A stretch of 7,168 bases of DNA, taken from JBBQQK01 sp038216025. GTDB taxonomy: Bacteria; Patescibacteriota; UBA1384; XYA2-FULL-43-10; 1-14-0-10-43-13. A program made the translations under genes and the position numbers. The stretch is from assembly GCA_038216025.1 (NCBI GenBank), contig JBBQQK010000056.1, forward strand, positions 1 through 7,168. The letters run 5' to 3'. The notes beneath the pieces were generated by a model that saw only the letters and a list, made by a program, of their open reading frames with translations, made no database searches and had not been told where the DNA came from. Positions 1-6,615 of the stretch are shown one piece after another (position 1 is the stretch's first letter; each line of letters begins with the position of its first letter).

Positions 1-87
1 ATCATTTCGAAGCAAGTCTACCCAGATCCAGCAGATAACATCGATTCCGTTGCTGCCACTAATTTTGGCGGAACTTTGGCCAAGTAA
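1..87 (+). CDS. 3' end of an unidentified gene
   Basis: The window opens in a reading frame that runs from base 1 to a TAA at 85-87, giving 28 residues that end in NFGGTLAK. The frame is open from the first base and the following 64 bp contain no gene, so this is most likely the C-terminus of a gene entering from the left. The tail is polar, with Asp, Ala, Thr and Gly and no membrane segment. It is too short for me to recognise a family. It is separated from the convergent PEGA gene by 64 bp, in which I see no clear hairpin terminator. Confidence 0.55.
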   Translation: MISKQVYPDPADNIDSVAATNFGGTLAK

Positions 88-129
88 ACGAACGCAAGAA
101 TTAATAAGTAAGGATTAAGAACTAGAACA

Positions 130-150
130 ACTGACGACTGAGGACTAATC
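130..150. repeat. Short degenerate heptamer repeat between genes
   Basis: Three consecutive 7-base units begin with ACT: ACTGACG, ACTGAGG and ACTAATC. The array is short and decays quickly, so it may be chance. It lies in the 64-bp gap between two convergent genes, which otherwise contains only AT-rich sequence with stop codons in several frames. Confidence 0.25.
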
Positions 151-151
151 A

Positions 152-868
152 TCATCTAATTACTGCCATCTTGTAAGCGCCGTCCTCTACATAGTACAAT
201 TCTTCACCTTTGTTATTGGTGGCTAAATTGGTTAGCCGGTCTGAGCTCATTTCCACAAGCAATGTGTCATTTGTTCCGGATATCTCAATGATTCTTATCT
301 CTTTTCCCTGTTGGTAAATTATGTGGTTCTCATCAGGGTACAAAATTGCATGACCGATAGCTGACGAAAATCGCGTGACCAACTTTGTTTTATACCACAG
401 CTCATAACTATCATAAACTAGATTGGGGTTCTTTTTTTGAGCTAGCATTTCGTTGGGTGAATTCAAAATGTCTATTTTTCGATTATCCGTAAGGTCGGAC
501 ACCTGCGGATTCTGTTTAAAAAGAACAACGTTCTTAAAATCTGTCACTAGCTCAGATTCGACTTTAGCCGATATTGACCAAGGCGCATACCCTTCCTTCT
601 GGATTTCTATATTATAGTAACCAGCCGTTAAATTAATTGCATATGGCGTTTTACTGTTTTTCTTATCGCCATTCAGATAAACATCGGCAATTTTAGGATA
701 CGATACCACTTGGAGTATACCGGTTTTAATTATTTTGAAATTATGAAAATTGAACCTATAGCCATAAGCGTAAAATAAAATCGAAAGCGCCATGGATGTG
801 ATGAGCAAAACCACGCTTAACTGGACAATGATAATTTGAGGCAGTTTTTTTGTTCTTCTATTATACAT
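152..868 (-). CDS. PEGA-domain membrane-anchored surface protein
   Basis: Predicted 238-residue protein. A basic N-terminus (RRTKK) precedes one hydrophobic segment at about residues 11-35, which should act as an uncleaved signal anchor and leave the rest outside the membrane. Residues about 48-118 match the PEGA pattern: GILQVVSYPKIADVYLNG, then TPYAINLTAGYYNIEIQKEGY. PEGA domains are small beta-rich modules of surface-layer and envelope proteins, usually with binding or structural roles. The C-terminal part (about 163-238) has short strand-rich segments such as YPDENHIIYQQG and EELYYVEDGAY, resembling one or two beta-propeller-like blades. Longer relatives with a fuller propeller-like tail are, to my recollection, common in Patescibacteria, so this may be a short version. 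The ligand is unknown. It is divergent from the murA operon. The ATG at 866-868 has no Shine-Dalgarno but sits exactly where a leaderless transcript would begin. Confidence 0.75.
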   Translation of the reverse strand: MYNRRTKKLPQIIIVQLSVVLLITSMALSILFYAYGYRFNFHNFKIIKTGILQVVSYPKIADVYLNGDKKNSKTPYAINLTAGYYNIEIQKEGYAPWSISAKVESELVTDFKNVVLFKQNPQVSDLTDNRKIDILNSPNEMLAQKKNPNLVYDSYELWYKTKLVTRFSSAIGHAILYPDENHIIYQQGKEIRIIEISGTNDTLLVEMSSDRLTNLATNNKGEELYYVEDGAYKMAVIR

Positions 869-874
869 GTGTAT

Positions 875-903
875 ATTATATTGAAAAAAAAGCTATATTA
901 CCA
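875..903 (-). promoter_or_regulatory. Promoter of the PEGA gene, probably leaderless
   Basis: On the - strand a perfect TATAAT lies at 880-875. Upstream, at a 17-bp spacing, is a weak -35 hexamer TGGTAA (903-898). Only six bases separate the -10 box from the ATG, so transcription starting at the usual 7 bases downstream would begin at the A of the start codon (868). The absence of a Shine-Dalgarno fits. The region is AT-rich, so the box could be coincidental. Confidence 0.5.
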
Positions 904-1002
904 TAGAATAAGCTTGCGCCTGTGAAACATGGCTTTAGCTGAAATTTTAATTTTTATTAATGTGCTGAATAACAATTTGATATTTGCAAAGTAGCAGCGA
1001 TT

Positions 1003-1009
1003 AAAGGAG
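1003..1009 (+). promoter_or_regulatory. Shine-Dalgarno site of murA
   Basis: AAAGGAG ends four bases before the ATG at 1014. It is the only strong Shine-Dalgarno in the six-gene operon and supports the chosen murA start. The four-base gap is shorter than usual. Confidence 0.75.
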
Positions 1010-1013
1010 TATA

Positions 1014-2276
1014 ATGTCTAAATTTATCATAACTGGCCAACAGAAACTTGAAGGAAAAGTAAATATACTAGGAGCTAAAAACGCTGCTCTTAAGATACTG
1101 CCCGCCGCCATAATTGCCGATTCCACGTCCACAATATCCAACGTTCCTGACATTGTGGATATCAGACACATGCTTGAAATTCTTGAGAGCATCGGGGCGA
1201 AAACCAATTTTGAGAACAACACTGTCACCATAGACCCCACCGGCGTAAATACACATATACCTGACGCTAAACTGATCAAGAAGCTTCGGGGCTCCATTGT
1301 GCTTGTCGGTCCACTTTTGGCCAAATTTGGCCAAGCTAAGATTTCACAGCCAGGAGGATGCCTTATTGGCGCTCGCCCTATCGACGACCATCTGGATATT
1401 TTTGCCCAACAAGGCGTGGATATCCAACAAACAGAAGATGGTTATGACCTCAGCGGCAAACCGAAAGCTGCCAAAATAGTTTTGGGAAAGCTAAGCGTCA
1501 CTGCAACAGAAAACGCTATTATGGCTTCCGTATTGTCTCCGGGGCGCACAGAAATACATGTGGCTGCAGCAGAGCCGGAAATTGCTGACCTAGCTAGTTA
1601 TTTAAACAAAATGGGCGCTCGAATATCCGGAGCTGGTACTCATGAGATTGTTATCGAAGGTGTAGAGTCGCTTCATGGCACCGAACATCATATTCTGCCC
1701 GACCGTATCGAAACCGGCACATACCTTATCGCCGCCATAGCAACAAATTCCGAAGTTGAAATTGGTCCGTTTATAAGCAACCATTTGAATATTGTACTTA
1801 AAAAATTATGGTTAACAGGAGCTAATTTTGAAATCATAGAGAGAGACGGAAAAGAATACCTCCTAACGCATGAACATGGAAAGCTGGCGGCTCAAAATAT
1901 CGATACAAGAACATATCCTGGCTTTCCGACTGATTTGCAATCGCCATACGCCGCTCTCATGACCCAAGCAGAAGGGGAGTGTACTATTTTTGAAACAATT
2001 TTTGAAGGACGGTTTCTTTATCTTGATGAATTGGCTATGATGGAAGCGAAAGTAGAGGTGCTTAGTCCTCACATCACAAAAATATATGGACCAACTGAGT
2101 TAGAAGGCGCAGATATTATCAGCAGAGACCTCCGTGGAGGGGCCGCCCTTGTGATAGCAGCTTTAATAGCAAAAGGCGAAACAACGATTTCTGATATTTA
2201 TTACATAGACAGAGGATACGAAAAGATGGACGAAAGACTGACAAACTTAGGAGCAATAATAAAAAGGGTTGAATAA
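1014..2276 (+). CDS. murA: UDP-N-acetylglucosamine 1-carboxyvinyltransferase MurA
   Basis: Cytoplasmic enzyme that transfers enolpyruvate from phosphoenolpyruvate to UDP-GlcNAc, the first committed step of peptidoglycan synthesis. At 420 residues it has the normal family length and the two-domain EPT fold is covered throughout. The active-site elements are visible: K22-N23 in GAKNAAL; C116 in GGCLIGARPID, the cysteine equivalent to E. coli Cys115 that fosfomycin alkylates; D307 in YPGFPTDLQ, equivalent to the catalytic Asp305; and the late IDRGYEKMDERL motif, which holds the conserved arginine (E. coli Arg397). The enzyme should be active and, with the Cys retained, fosfomycin-sensitive in principle. 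It is the first gene of the operon, and its TAA overlaps the ATG of mreB by one base (TAATG). MurA-MreB adjacency echoes the murAA/mbl neighbourhood known in Firmicutes and suggests co-expression of precursor supply and the wall-elongation scaffold. Confidence 0.96.
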   Translation: MSKFIITGQQKLEGKVNILGAKNAALKILPAAIIADSTSTISNVPDIVDIRHMLEILESIGAKTNFENNTVTIDPTGVNTHIPDAKLIKKLRGSIVLVGPLLAKFGQAKISQPGGCLIGARPIDDHLDIFAQQGVDIQQTEDGYDLSGKPKAAKIVLGKLSVTATENAIMASVLSPGRTEIHVAAAEPEIADLASYLNKMGARISGAGTHEIVIEGVESLHGTEHHILPDRIETGTYLIAAIATNSEVEIGPFISNHLNIVLKKLWLTGANFEIIERDGKEYLLTHEHGKLAAQNIDTRTYPGFPTDLQSPYAALMTQAEGECTIFETIFEGRFLYLDELAMMEAKVEVLSPHITKIYGPTELEGADIISRDLRGGAALVIAALIAKGETTISDIYYIDRGYEKMDERLTNLGAIIKRVE

Positions 2277-3283
2277 TGGTTAGAAAAATTGCGATTGATC
2301 TTGGGACCAACAACATACGGGTCTATGTGCCGAAAAAGGGAATTGTAATAAATGAGCCCAGCGTAGTCGCATTGCAAGCATCAGACAATAAAATAATGGC
2401 CATAGGTGACGAGGCTAAGAAAATGATCGGACGTACTCCGGACAGCATTATTGCCGCCAGCCCATTGAAAGATGGTGTTATTGCGAATTTTAGAATTGCA
2501 GAAGCCATGCTTAGATACTTTATCAACAAAGTCTCTGGCAATTTTCGCATGTTCAAGCCCGATATCATGATATCTATTCCGGCCGGCATTACCTCAACCG
2601 AAAGACGGGCATTGATTGATGCCTGCAATACAGCCGGAGCCAAAGAAACTTTTGTTGTAAAACAACCAATCGCAGCTGCGCTAGGCGCTGGTATTCCAAT
2701 TGCCATACCTTCAGGCAATATGATTATAGATATTGGAGGCGGAACCAGCGAAGTAGCTGTAATATCTCTTGGAGACGTCGTTGCGTCTTCGTCTGTTCGC
2801 GTAGGAGGGAATCGTTTTGATCAGGCGATTGCAAACTTTATCCGCAAAAAGCACAATTTAATTATTGGCGAGCAAACATCTGAAGAGATTAAAATTAAAA
2901 TTGGCACCGTACAATCACCGAAAAAAGAAGAAAAGATGGAAGTATCGGGTTCCAATACTATTACCGGACTGCCTGAAAGTATAATGATTTCTTCCGAAGA
3001 AATAGTTAAGGCCTTAAAGCAGCCAATGCTGGATATAATCAACGCAGTTAAAGAAGTTTTGCAAAAGACACCTCCAGAATTGGCTTCGGATGTTATGGAC
3101 AAGGGAATTGTTTTAACGGGGGGCGGTTCCTTATTGCGCCAAATAGATACGCTTTTAACCAAAGTGACTGGCGTTCCTTGTGAAGTAGCCAACAGCCCCA
3201 TGGAATCAGTTGTAAAAGGCACGGGAATCGCAATCGAAAATTTAGAATCATTCAAAAAATCGGTTTTATGGGCAAAAGAATAA
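2276..3283 (+). CDS. mreB: Rod-shape cytoskeletal protein MreB
   Basis: Bacterial actin homologue that forms membrane-associated antiparallel filaments and guides elongation-mode peptidoglycan synthesis. Length is 335 residues, as usual. The actin-fold motifs are in order: phosphate-1 AIDLGTNNIRVY (6-17), then NEPSVVAL; phosphate-2 IDIGGGTSEV (151-160); adenosine motif IVLTGGGS (278-285). The hydrophobic membrane-insertion loop is present as RMFKP (91-95). Unusually, the catalytic-loop motif that reads IEEPMAAAIG in Thermotoga MreB reads VKQPIAAALG here (K129, Q130), so both glutamates are gone. Since family glutamates at this site help position the attacking water for ATP hydrolysis, slow turnover is likely (inference). 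Translation probably couples to murA through the TAATG overlap, with only a weak AGGG upstream. No mreC or mreD follows; the next genes are glycosyltransferases. FtsA, DnaK and ParM are excluded by length and overall similarity. Confidence 0.95.
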   Translation: MVRKIAIDLGTNNIRVYVPKKGIVINEPSVVALQASDNKIMAIGDEAKKMIGRTPDSIIAASPLKDGVIANFRIAEAMLRYFINKVSGNFRMFKPDIMISIPAGITSTERRALIDACNTAGAKETFVVKQPIAAALGAGIPIAIPSGNMIIDIGGGTSEVAVISLGDVVASSSVRVGGNRFDQAIANFIRKKHNLIIGEQTSEEIKIKIGTVQSPKKEEKMEVSGSNTITGLPESIMISSEEIVKALKQPMLDIINAVKEVLQKTPPELASDVMDKGIVLTGGGSLLRQIDTLLTKVTGVPCEVANSPMESVVKGTGIAIENLESFKKSVLWAKE

Positions 3284-4350
3284 AAATTGCAATTGACGCA
3301 TCCAAGTTAACAGCAGAAAAACCAACCGGATTGGAGAATTCCGTTAACCAAATGATCATGAATCTTGTTTCTGTAGATCACGATAACGATTATCTGCTTT
3401 ATACTCAAAAAGATGTCAACTTGAAGCTTCCTCAAAATGCCCAGTTGAAAATAGTGAGAGGAAGGCCTTGGCATAATTTCATACTGCCTTTGGCCTTATT
3501 GCGCGACAAACCGGACATTTTTTTAGAGCTGTCAAACGGATTGCCATCAATTTCTCCCAAAAATTCAATCATTATGCTGCATGATTTTGCCTTTGAATAT
3601 TTTCCGGACTCATATTCGAGAGAAGAATTGAAAAGGCAAAAAAAGAGCGTGGAAAAGGCCATCAAAAAAGCCAAAATCGTCTTGCTTACTTCTGAGTCAA
3701 ACCGTAACGATTTATATAAATTTTACCCCGATGTTAAGGCAAAAACAGAGATCGTGCCTTTGGCTTTTGACAAGGAAACTTTTACGGTTAGTGGAAGTAA
3801 AGACATATTAAAAATTGGAAAATACATTCTTTCAGTCGGCCGGCTTGAATATAGAAAAAATACTATCAATTTAGTAAAAGCGTTTGACATATTCAAAGAT
3901 AAATCAAAAAGCGATCTCAAATTAGTCCTAACAGGCAAGCCGGGTTATGGTTACGAGCAAATAATCGAGACTGTTGATAGCTCAAAATTTAAAAAAGATA
4001 TTATACTTCCCGGATATATAAAAAGCGAAGAGTTGCCATATTTATACAAAAATGCAGAAATGCTAGTATACCCATCTCTTTATGAAGGCTTCGGCCTTCC
4101 AATACTTGAAGCTTTTGCCACGGGAACGCCAGTTATTACCTCAAATGTATCAACAATCAAGGAAGTAGCCGGAGAGGGAGCGATACTGGTTGATCCTCAA
4201 GATATTGAAGAAATCTCAGAAAGCATGGATAATCTAATTAACAATATTTCGCTGCGAAGAAAGCTAGTAGAAAAAGGCGAACAGATTATTAAAAATTATT
4301 CTTGGAAAGAAACCGCTATAAAGTTAAGGGAAACAATTTCCAGGCTCTAA
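3268..4350 (+). CDS. GT4-type glycosyltransferase (first)
   Basis: Predicted 360-residue GT-B fold glycosyltransferase of the GT4 (glycosyl transferases group 1) class: retaining enzymes that move a sugar from a nucleotide donor to a growing lipid-linked or surface glycan at the cytoplasmic face of the membrane. The N-terminal Rossmann half opens with KIAIDASKL and a GLENSV turn, and has LHDFAFEYFP (104-113). The C-terminal half carries SVGRLEYRKN (189-198), with R192 and K197 placed to bind donor phosphate, and the EX7E motif E273-GFGLPIL-E281 followed by ATGTPVI. No signal peptide or membrane segment is seen. The start overlaps the end of mreB by 16 bp and has no Shine-Dalgarno, so expression likely depends on ribosomes finishing mreB; no other early methionine fits. 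The donor and acceptor cannot be told from sequence. Confidence 0.9.
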   Translation: MGKRIKIAIDASKLTAEKPTGLENSVNQMIMNLVSVDHDNDYLLYTQKDVNLKLPQNAQLKIVRGRPWHNFILPLALLRDKPDIFLELSNGLPSISPKNSIIMLHDFAFEYFPDSYSREELKRQKKSVEKAIKKAKIVLLTSESNRNDLYKFYPDVKAKTEIVPLAFDKETFTVSGSKDILKIGKYILSVGRLEYRKNTINLVKAFDIFKDKSKSDLKLVLTGKPGYGYEQIIETVDSSKFKKDIILPGYIKSEELPYLYKNAEMLVYPSLYEGFGLPILEAFATGTPVITSNVSTIKEVAGEGAILVDPQDIEEISESMDNLINNISLRRKLVEKGEQIIKNYSWKETAIKLRETISRL

Positions 4351-4365
4351 ACAAACAAACCATAT

Positions 4366-5460
4366 ATGAAAATAGCAATTATCCATGATTTTTTAACCAA
4401 ATTAGGAGGAGCAGAAAGAGTGCTCCATGCTATTTGCGATCTCTATCCGGATGCTCCGATTTTCACATTACTTTATGACGAAAAAGGAACTTGCGGACAG
4501 TTTAAAGATAAAAATATCGTAACTAGTAATTTACAAAACCTCCCGGCCATTATCAGAAAACCGAAATTTTTGCTCTCAAAATACCCAAAAGCCATCGAAG
4601 AGTTCGACCTTTCAAAATACGACCTTGTTATTTCTTCATCAAATTCATTCGCTCACGGGGTAATCACAAAGCCAAACACTCTGCATCTGTGTTATTGCCA
4701 CTCTCCGATGCGCTATGCATGGGACTGGTCTCACGAGTACTTGAAAGAAAATAACCTAGGCTATGGAATAAAGGGTTTATACGTTAGAAGTCTTATGCAC
4801 AAAATCAGAATTTGGGATCGAGTATCCGCAGACCGGGTTGATAGCTGGATTGCTAATTCTGAAAATGTTAAAGAACGTATTAAAAAATATTATTTAAAAG
4901 ACTCAACTGTCATATATCCGCCGGTTAGCACCAATGACATACCTCTAAGGGAAAAAAAAGAAGACTTCTTCTTAGTAGTTTCACGACTGGAGCCTTATAA
5001 AAAGGTGGATTTAGTAGTCGAAACATTCAACAAAAGAAAAGATAAACTTGTTGTTATCGGCTCAGGTTCGCAATTGAGCAACCTGAAAGCAATCGCTAAT
5101 AAAAATATTGAATTTTTAGGCTGGCAAAAAGACGAGGATGTGTATAATAAAATGGGACTGGCAAAAGGATATATATTTTCAGGAGAAGAAGATTTTGGCA
5201 TAGCTCCTCTTGAAGCAATGGCAGCCGGCACACCCGTGATCGCTTACAATAAAGGCGGCGTTAAAGAAAGCGTTATTGCCGGGGAAACAGGCCTTTTCTT
5301 TGACGAGCAATCGATAAAAAGCCTTAATAGTGCATTAGACCGATTCAACGAAACATCTTATGACTCCGCCAAATGCCGCAAGAGAGCAGAACAATTTTCC
5401 CTTGATGAATTCAACCGCAATTTAACAAGCCATATAGAAAAAGAGATGGCCAATAAATGA
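4366..5460 (+). CDS. GT4-type glycosyltransferase (second), WbaZ-like
   Basis: Predicted 364-residue GT-B glycosyltransferase. It is clearly a different subfamily from the preceding enzyme. The N-terminal half shows IIHDFLTKLGGAERVLHAI (5-23), ISSSNSFAHGVITKP and the distinctive CYCHSPMRYAWD (109-120), a set I associate with WbaZ-type O-antigen or exopolysaccharide mannosyltransferases. The donor half has VVSRLEPYKKVD (204-215), with R207 and K212/K213, and EX7E as E275-DFGIAPL-E283 followed by AAGTPVIAYNKGGVKE. A GDP-mannose donor is therefore plausible but not demonstrated. A 15-bp gap (ACAAACAAACCATAT) separates it from the first glycosyltransferase, and this gap has no Shine-Dalgarno. Its TGA overlaps the next gene's ATG (ATGA). 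Two consecutive GT4 enzymes of distinct type suggest sequential addition of at least two sugars to one acceptor. Confidence 0.9.
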   Translation: MKIAIIHDFLTKLGGAERVLHAICDLYPDAPIFTLLYDEKGTCGQFKDKNIVTSNLQNLPAIIRKPKFLLSKYPKAIEEFDLSKYDLVISSSNSFAHGVITKPNTLHLCYCHSPMRYAWDWSHEYLKENNLGYGIKGLYVRSLMHKIRIWDRVSADRVDSWIANSENVKERIKKYYLKDSTVIYPPVSTNDIPLREKKEDFFLVVSRLEPYKKVDLVVETFNKRKDKLVVIGSGSQLSNLKAIANKNIEFLGWQKDEDVYNKMGLAKGYIFSGEEDFGIAPLEAMAAGTPVIAYNKGGVKESVIAGETGLFFDEQSIKSLNSALDRFNETSYDSAKCRKRAEQFSLDEFNRNLTSHIEKEMANK

Positions 5461-6290
5461 AAAGAATCGACGTATTGGGCATAAAAATAGACGCGATGAC
5501 AACCGCACAGGCCGAAGAAAAAGTGGTAGATTTTCTTGAAGACAAGAAGTCGAAACATATCATATGTACGCCAAACGCCGAGATAATTATGAAGGCTCTG
5601 AAAAATCCTGATCTAACAAAGGTGATGAACGAAAAATCTTCCCTAAACATTGCGGACGGAATTGGCCCTGTCTGGGCAGCAAAATTTTTATCATTTCATG
5701 AGCTGAAACTACCCGTTCTTCGTGAGTTAATAATTCTTATTGAGTGGATGATTTCCCTAGTTTTAATCCCGATCTGGCCCAAATTTTTTAAAAAGCCTAT
5801 CCCTGAAAGAATAAGCGGATCAGATTTTGTAAAGAATATTGCAAAGTTATCGCAAAAAAAAGGAAAAAAAATCTATCTGCTGGGAGGAGGACCGACTATA
5901 GCAGAAAGGGCAGCACTAACGCTTCAGACTGAATTTATCGATTTAAAAATTGCCGGGGTAGATTCAAGCAACTTTGAAGAAATAGACAAAATCGTTTATA
6001 ATATAAATAAATCTAATGCTGATGCGCTGTTGGTAGCATTCGGCGCCCCAAAACAAGAGCTATGGCTCGCTCAAAATCTGAGGAGAACAAGCTGCAAAAT
6101 CGGTATAGGCGTAGGTGGATCATTTGACTTTTTAGCCGGCATAAAAAAGCGCTCTCCTTTGTTTATACAAAGAATCGGGTTAGAGTGGCTTTACCGCCTG
6201 TTTCAAGAACCATCACGGGCAAGCCGCCAGATGGCTTTACCTGCATTTGCTTTTCTAGTATTAAAATCAAAGCTTTTTTATGCTAAATAA
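5457..6290 (+). CDS. WecG/TagA/CpsF-family glycosyltransferase with hydrophobic insert
   Basis: Predicted 277-residue member of the GT26 family. Known members attach N-acetylmannosaminyl or related residues to undecaprenyl-diphosphate-linked GlcNAc in enterobacterial common antigen (WecG) or wall teichoic acid (TagA) synthesis. Family motifs are in order: TPNAEI (38-43), NIADGIGPVWA (64-74) with D67 at the position of the TagA catalytic base, YLLGGGP (140-146), AFGAPKQELW (194-203), GVGGSFDFLAG (218-228) and the C-terminal QRIGLEWLYRLFQEPSRASRQ (238-258), which includes the membrane-targeting tail. It is roughly 30 residues longer than WecG or TagA. The extra length sits between WAAKFL (73-78) and KPIPERISGSD (113-123), and includes a hydrophobic stretch at about 86-107 that could be a membrane helix or hairpin. 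The ATG overlaps the upstream TGA by 4 bp. The exact sugar is unknown. Confidence 0.9.
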   Translation: MKRIDVLGIKIDAMTTAQAEEKVVDFLEDKKSKHIICTPNAEIIMKALKNPDLTKVMNEKSSLNIADGIGPVWAAKFLSFHELKLPVLRELIILIEWMISLVLIPIWPKFFKKPIPERISGSDFVKNIAKLSQKKGKKIYLLGGGPTIAERAALTLQTEFIDLKIAGVDSSNFEEIDKIVYNINKSNADALLVAFGAPKQELWLAQNLRRTSCKIGIGVGGSFDFLAGIKKRSPLFIQRIGLEWLYRLFQEPSRASRQMALPAFAFLVLKSKLFYAK

Positions 6291-6615
6291 CTTAAAACAG
6301 TATAAATATTGGTACATTTCTTTAGTATTAATTTTATTCCTGTATACAACGGCTTTGCTTCTCAACAATCAAAATCTTGGAAGCGCAGTATTCTTTCCAA
6401 TTTATCTCTATATTATCTTGGGCGTAGTAGCAATTATTAAACCTCTAGTTGGCGGGGGATTAATAATCTTAACTAGCCTTGCCAGCATGATTTACCTGAT
6501 TTCTCAAAAACTTTGGCTTCCTTCTGTTATTTTTATACCATTTATTATGATTGGTATCTTTCTCATATTAAAAAGAAAGCCGGTATCCGCTAAAGCGGAC
6601 CCGGCTATGGACTAG
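6280..6615 (+). CDS. Small four-helix membrane protein of unknown function
   Basis: Predicted 111-residue, very hydrophobic protein; I do not recognise a family. Four membrane segments are apparent at about 10-28, 34-53, 57-75 and 80-97. Lysines near the N-terminus and KRK at 98-100 suggest both ends are cytoplasmic. There are no obvious catalytic motifs. The ATG overlaps the end of the TagA-like gene by 11 bp and lacks a Shine-Dalgarno, so it appears to be the last, translationally coupled gene of the operon; a role in handling or moving the lipid-linked glycan is possible but only inferred from position. The last residues (PVSAKADPAMD) are encoded by a GC-rich hairpin that acts as terminator for the opposing gene, so the tail is probably not functionally constrained. 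The stop codon TAG lies within CTAG, also the stop of the convergent gene. Confidence 0.75.
   Translation: MLNNLKQYKYWYISLVLILFLYTTALLLNNQNLGSAVFFPIYLYIILGVVAIIKPLVGGGLIILTSLASMIYLISQKLWLPSVIFIPFIMIGIFLILKRKPVSAKADPAMD
6570..6606 (-). terminator. Intrinsic terminator of the - strand 110-residue gene
   Basis: Read on the - strand, AGCCGG then a 1-2 base internal mismatch and TCCGC form one arm, TTTA is the loop, and the complementary arm ends in CCGGCT, followed by TTCTTTTT. In + coordinates the arms are 6578-6590 and 6595-6606, and the T-tract is 6577-6570. A GC-rich stem with a U-tract is a classic rho-independent terminator, placed five bases past the TAG of the - strand gene. On the + strand no T-run follows the stem, so it should act mainly in one direction. 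It lies wholly inside the 3' coding end of the membrane-protein gene. Confidence 0.75.

Larger units (their letters stand above)
869..1013. other. Divergent intergenic region, PEGA gene / murA operon
   Basis: This 145-bp AT-rich spacer separates two divergently read transcription units and must hold both promoters. The PEGA-side promoter is listed separately. On the murA side I see AT-rich -10-like hexamers, for example TATTAA at 955-960, but no convincing -35 partner at 16-18 bp, so I do not place that promoter. No riboswitch-like or RNA-gene structure is evident. Confidence 0.6.

Noticed and set aside
1010..1015. A perfect TATAAT on the + strand overlapping the murA start codon
   Set aside because: A promoter here would start transcription about 7 bases inside murA, after its Shine-Dalgarno; it arises from the AGTATAATG start context.
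2323..3255. Long open frames on the - strand opposite mreB (131 and 144 codons)
   Set aside because: They lie fully inside a well-conserved MreB gene, have no recognisable motifs, and are explained as antisense shadows.
6578..6606. The hairpin as the terminator of the + strand operon
   Set aside because: No T-run follows it on the + strand; the T-tract lies on the other side, so it fits - strand termination.
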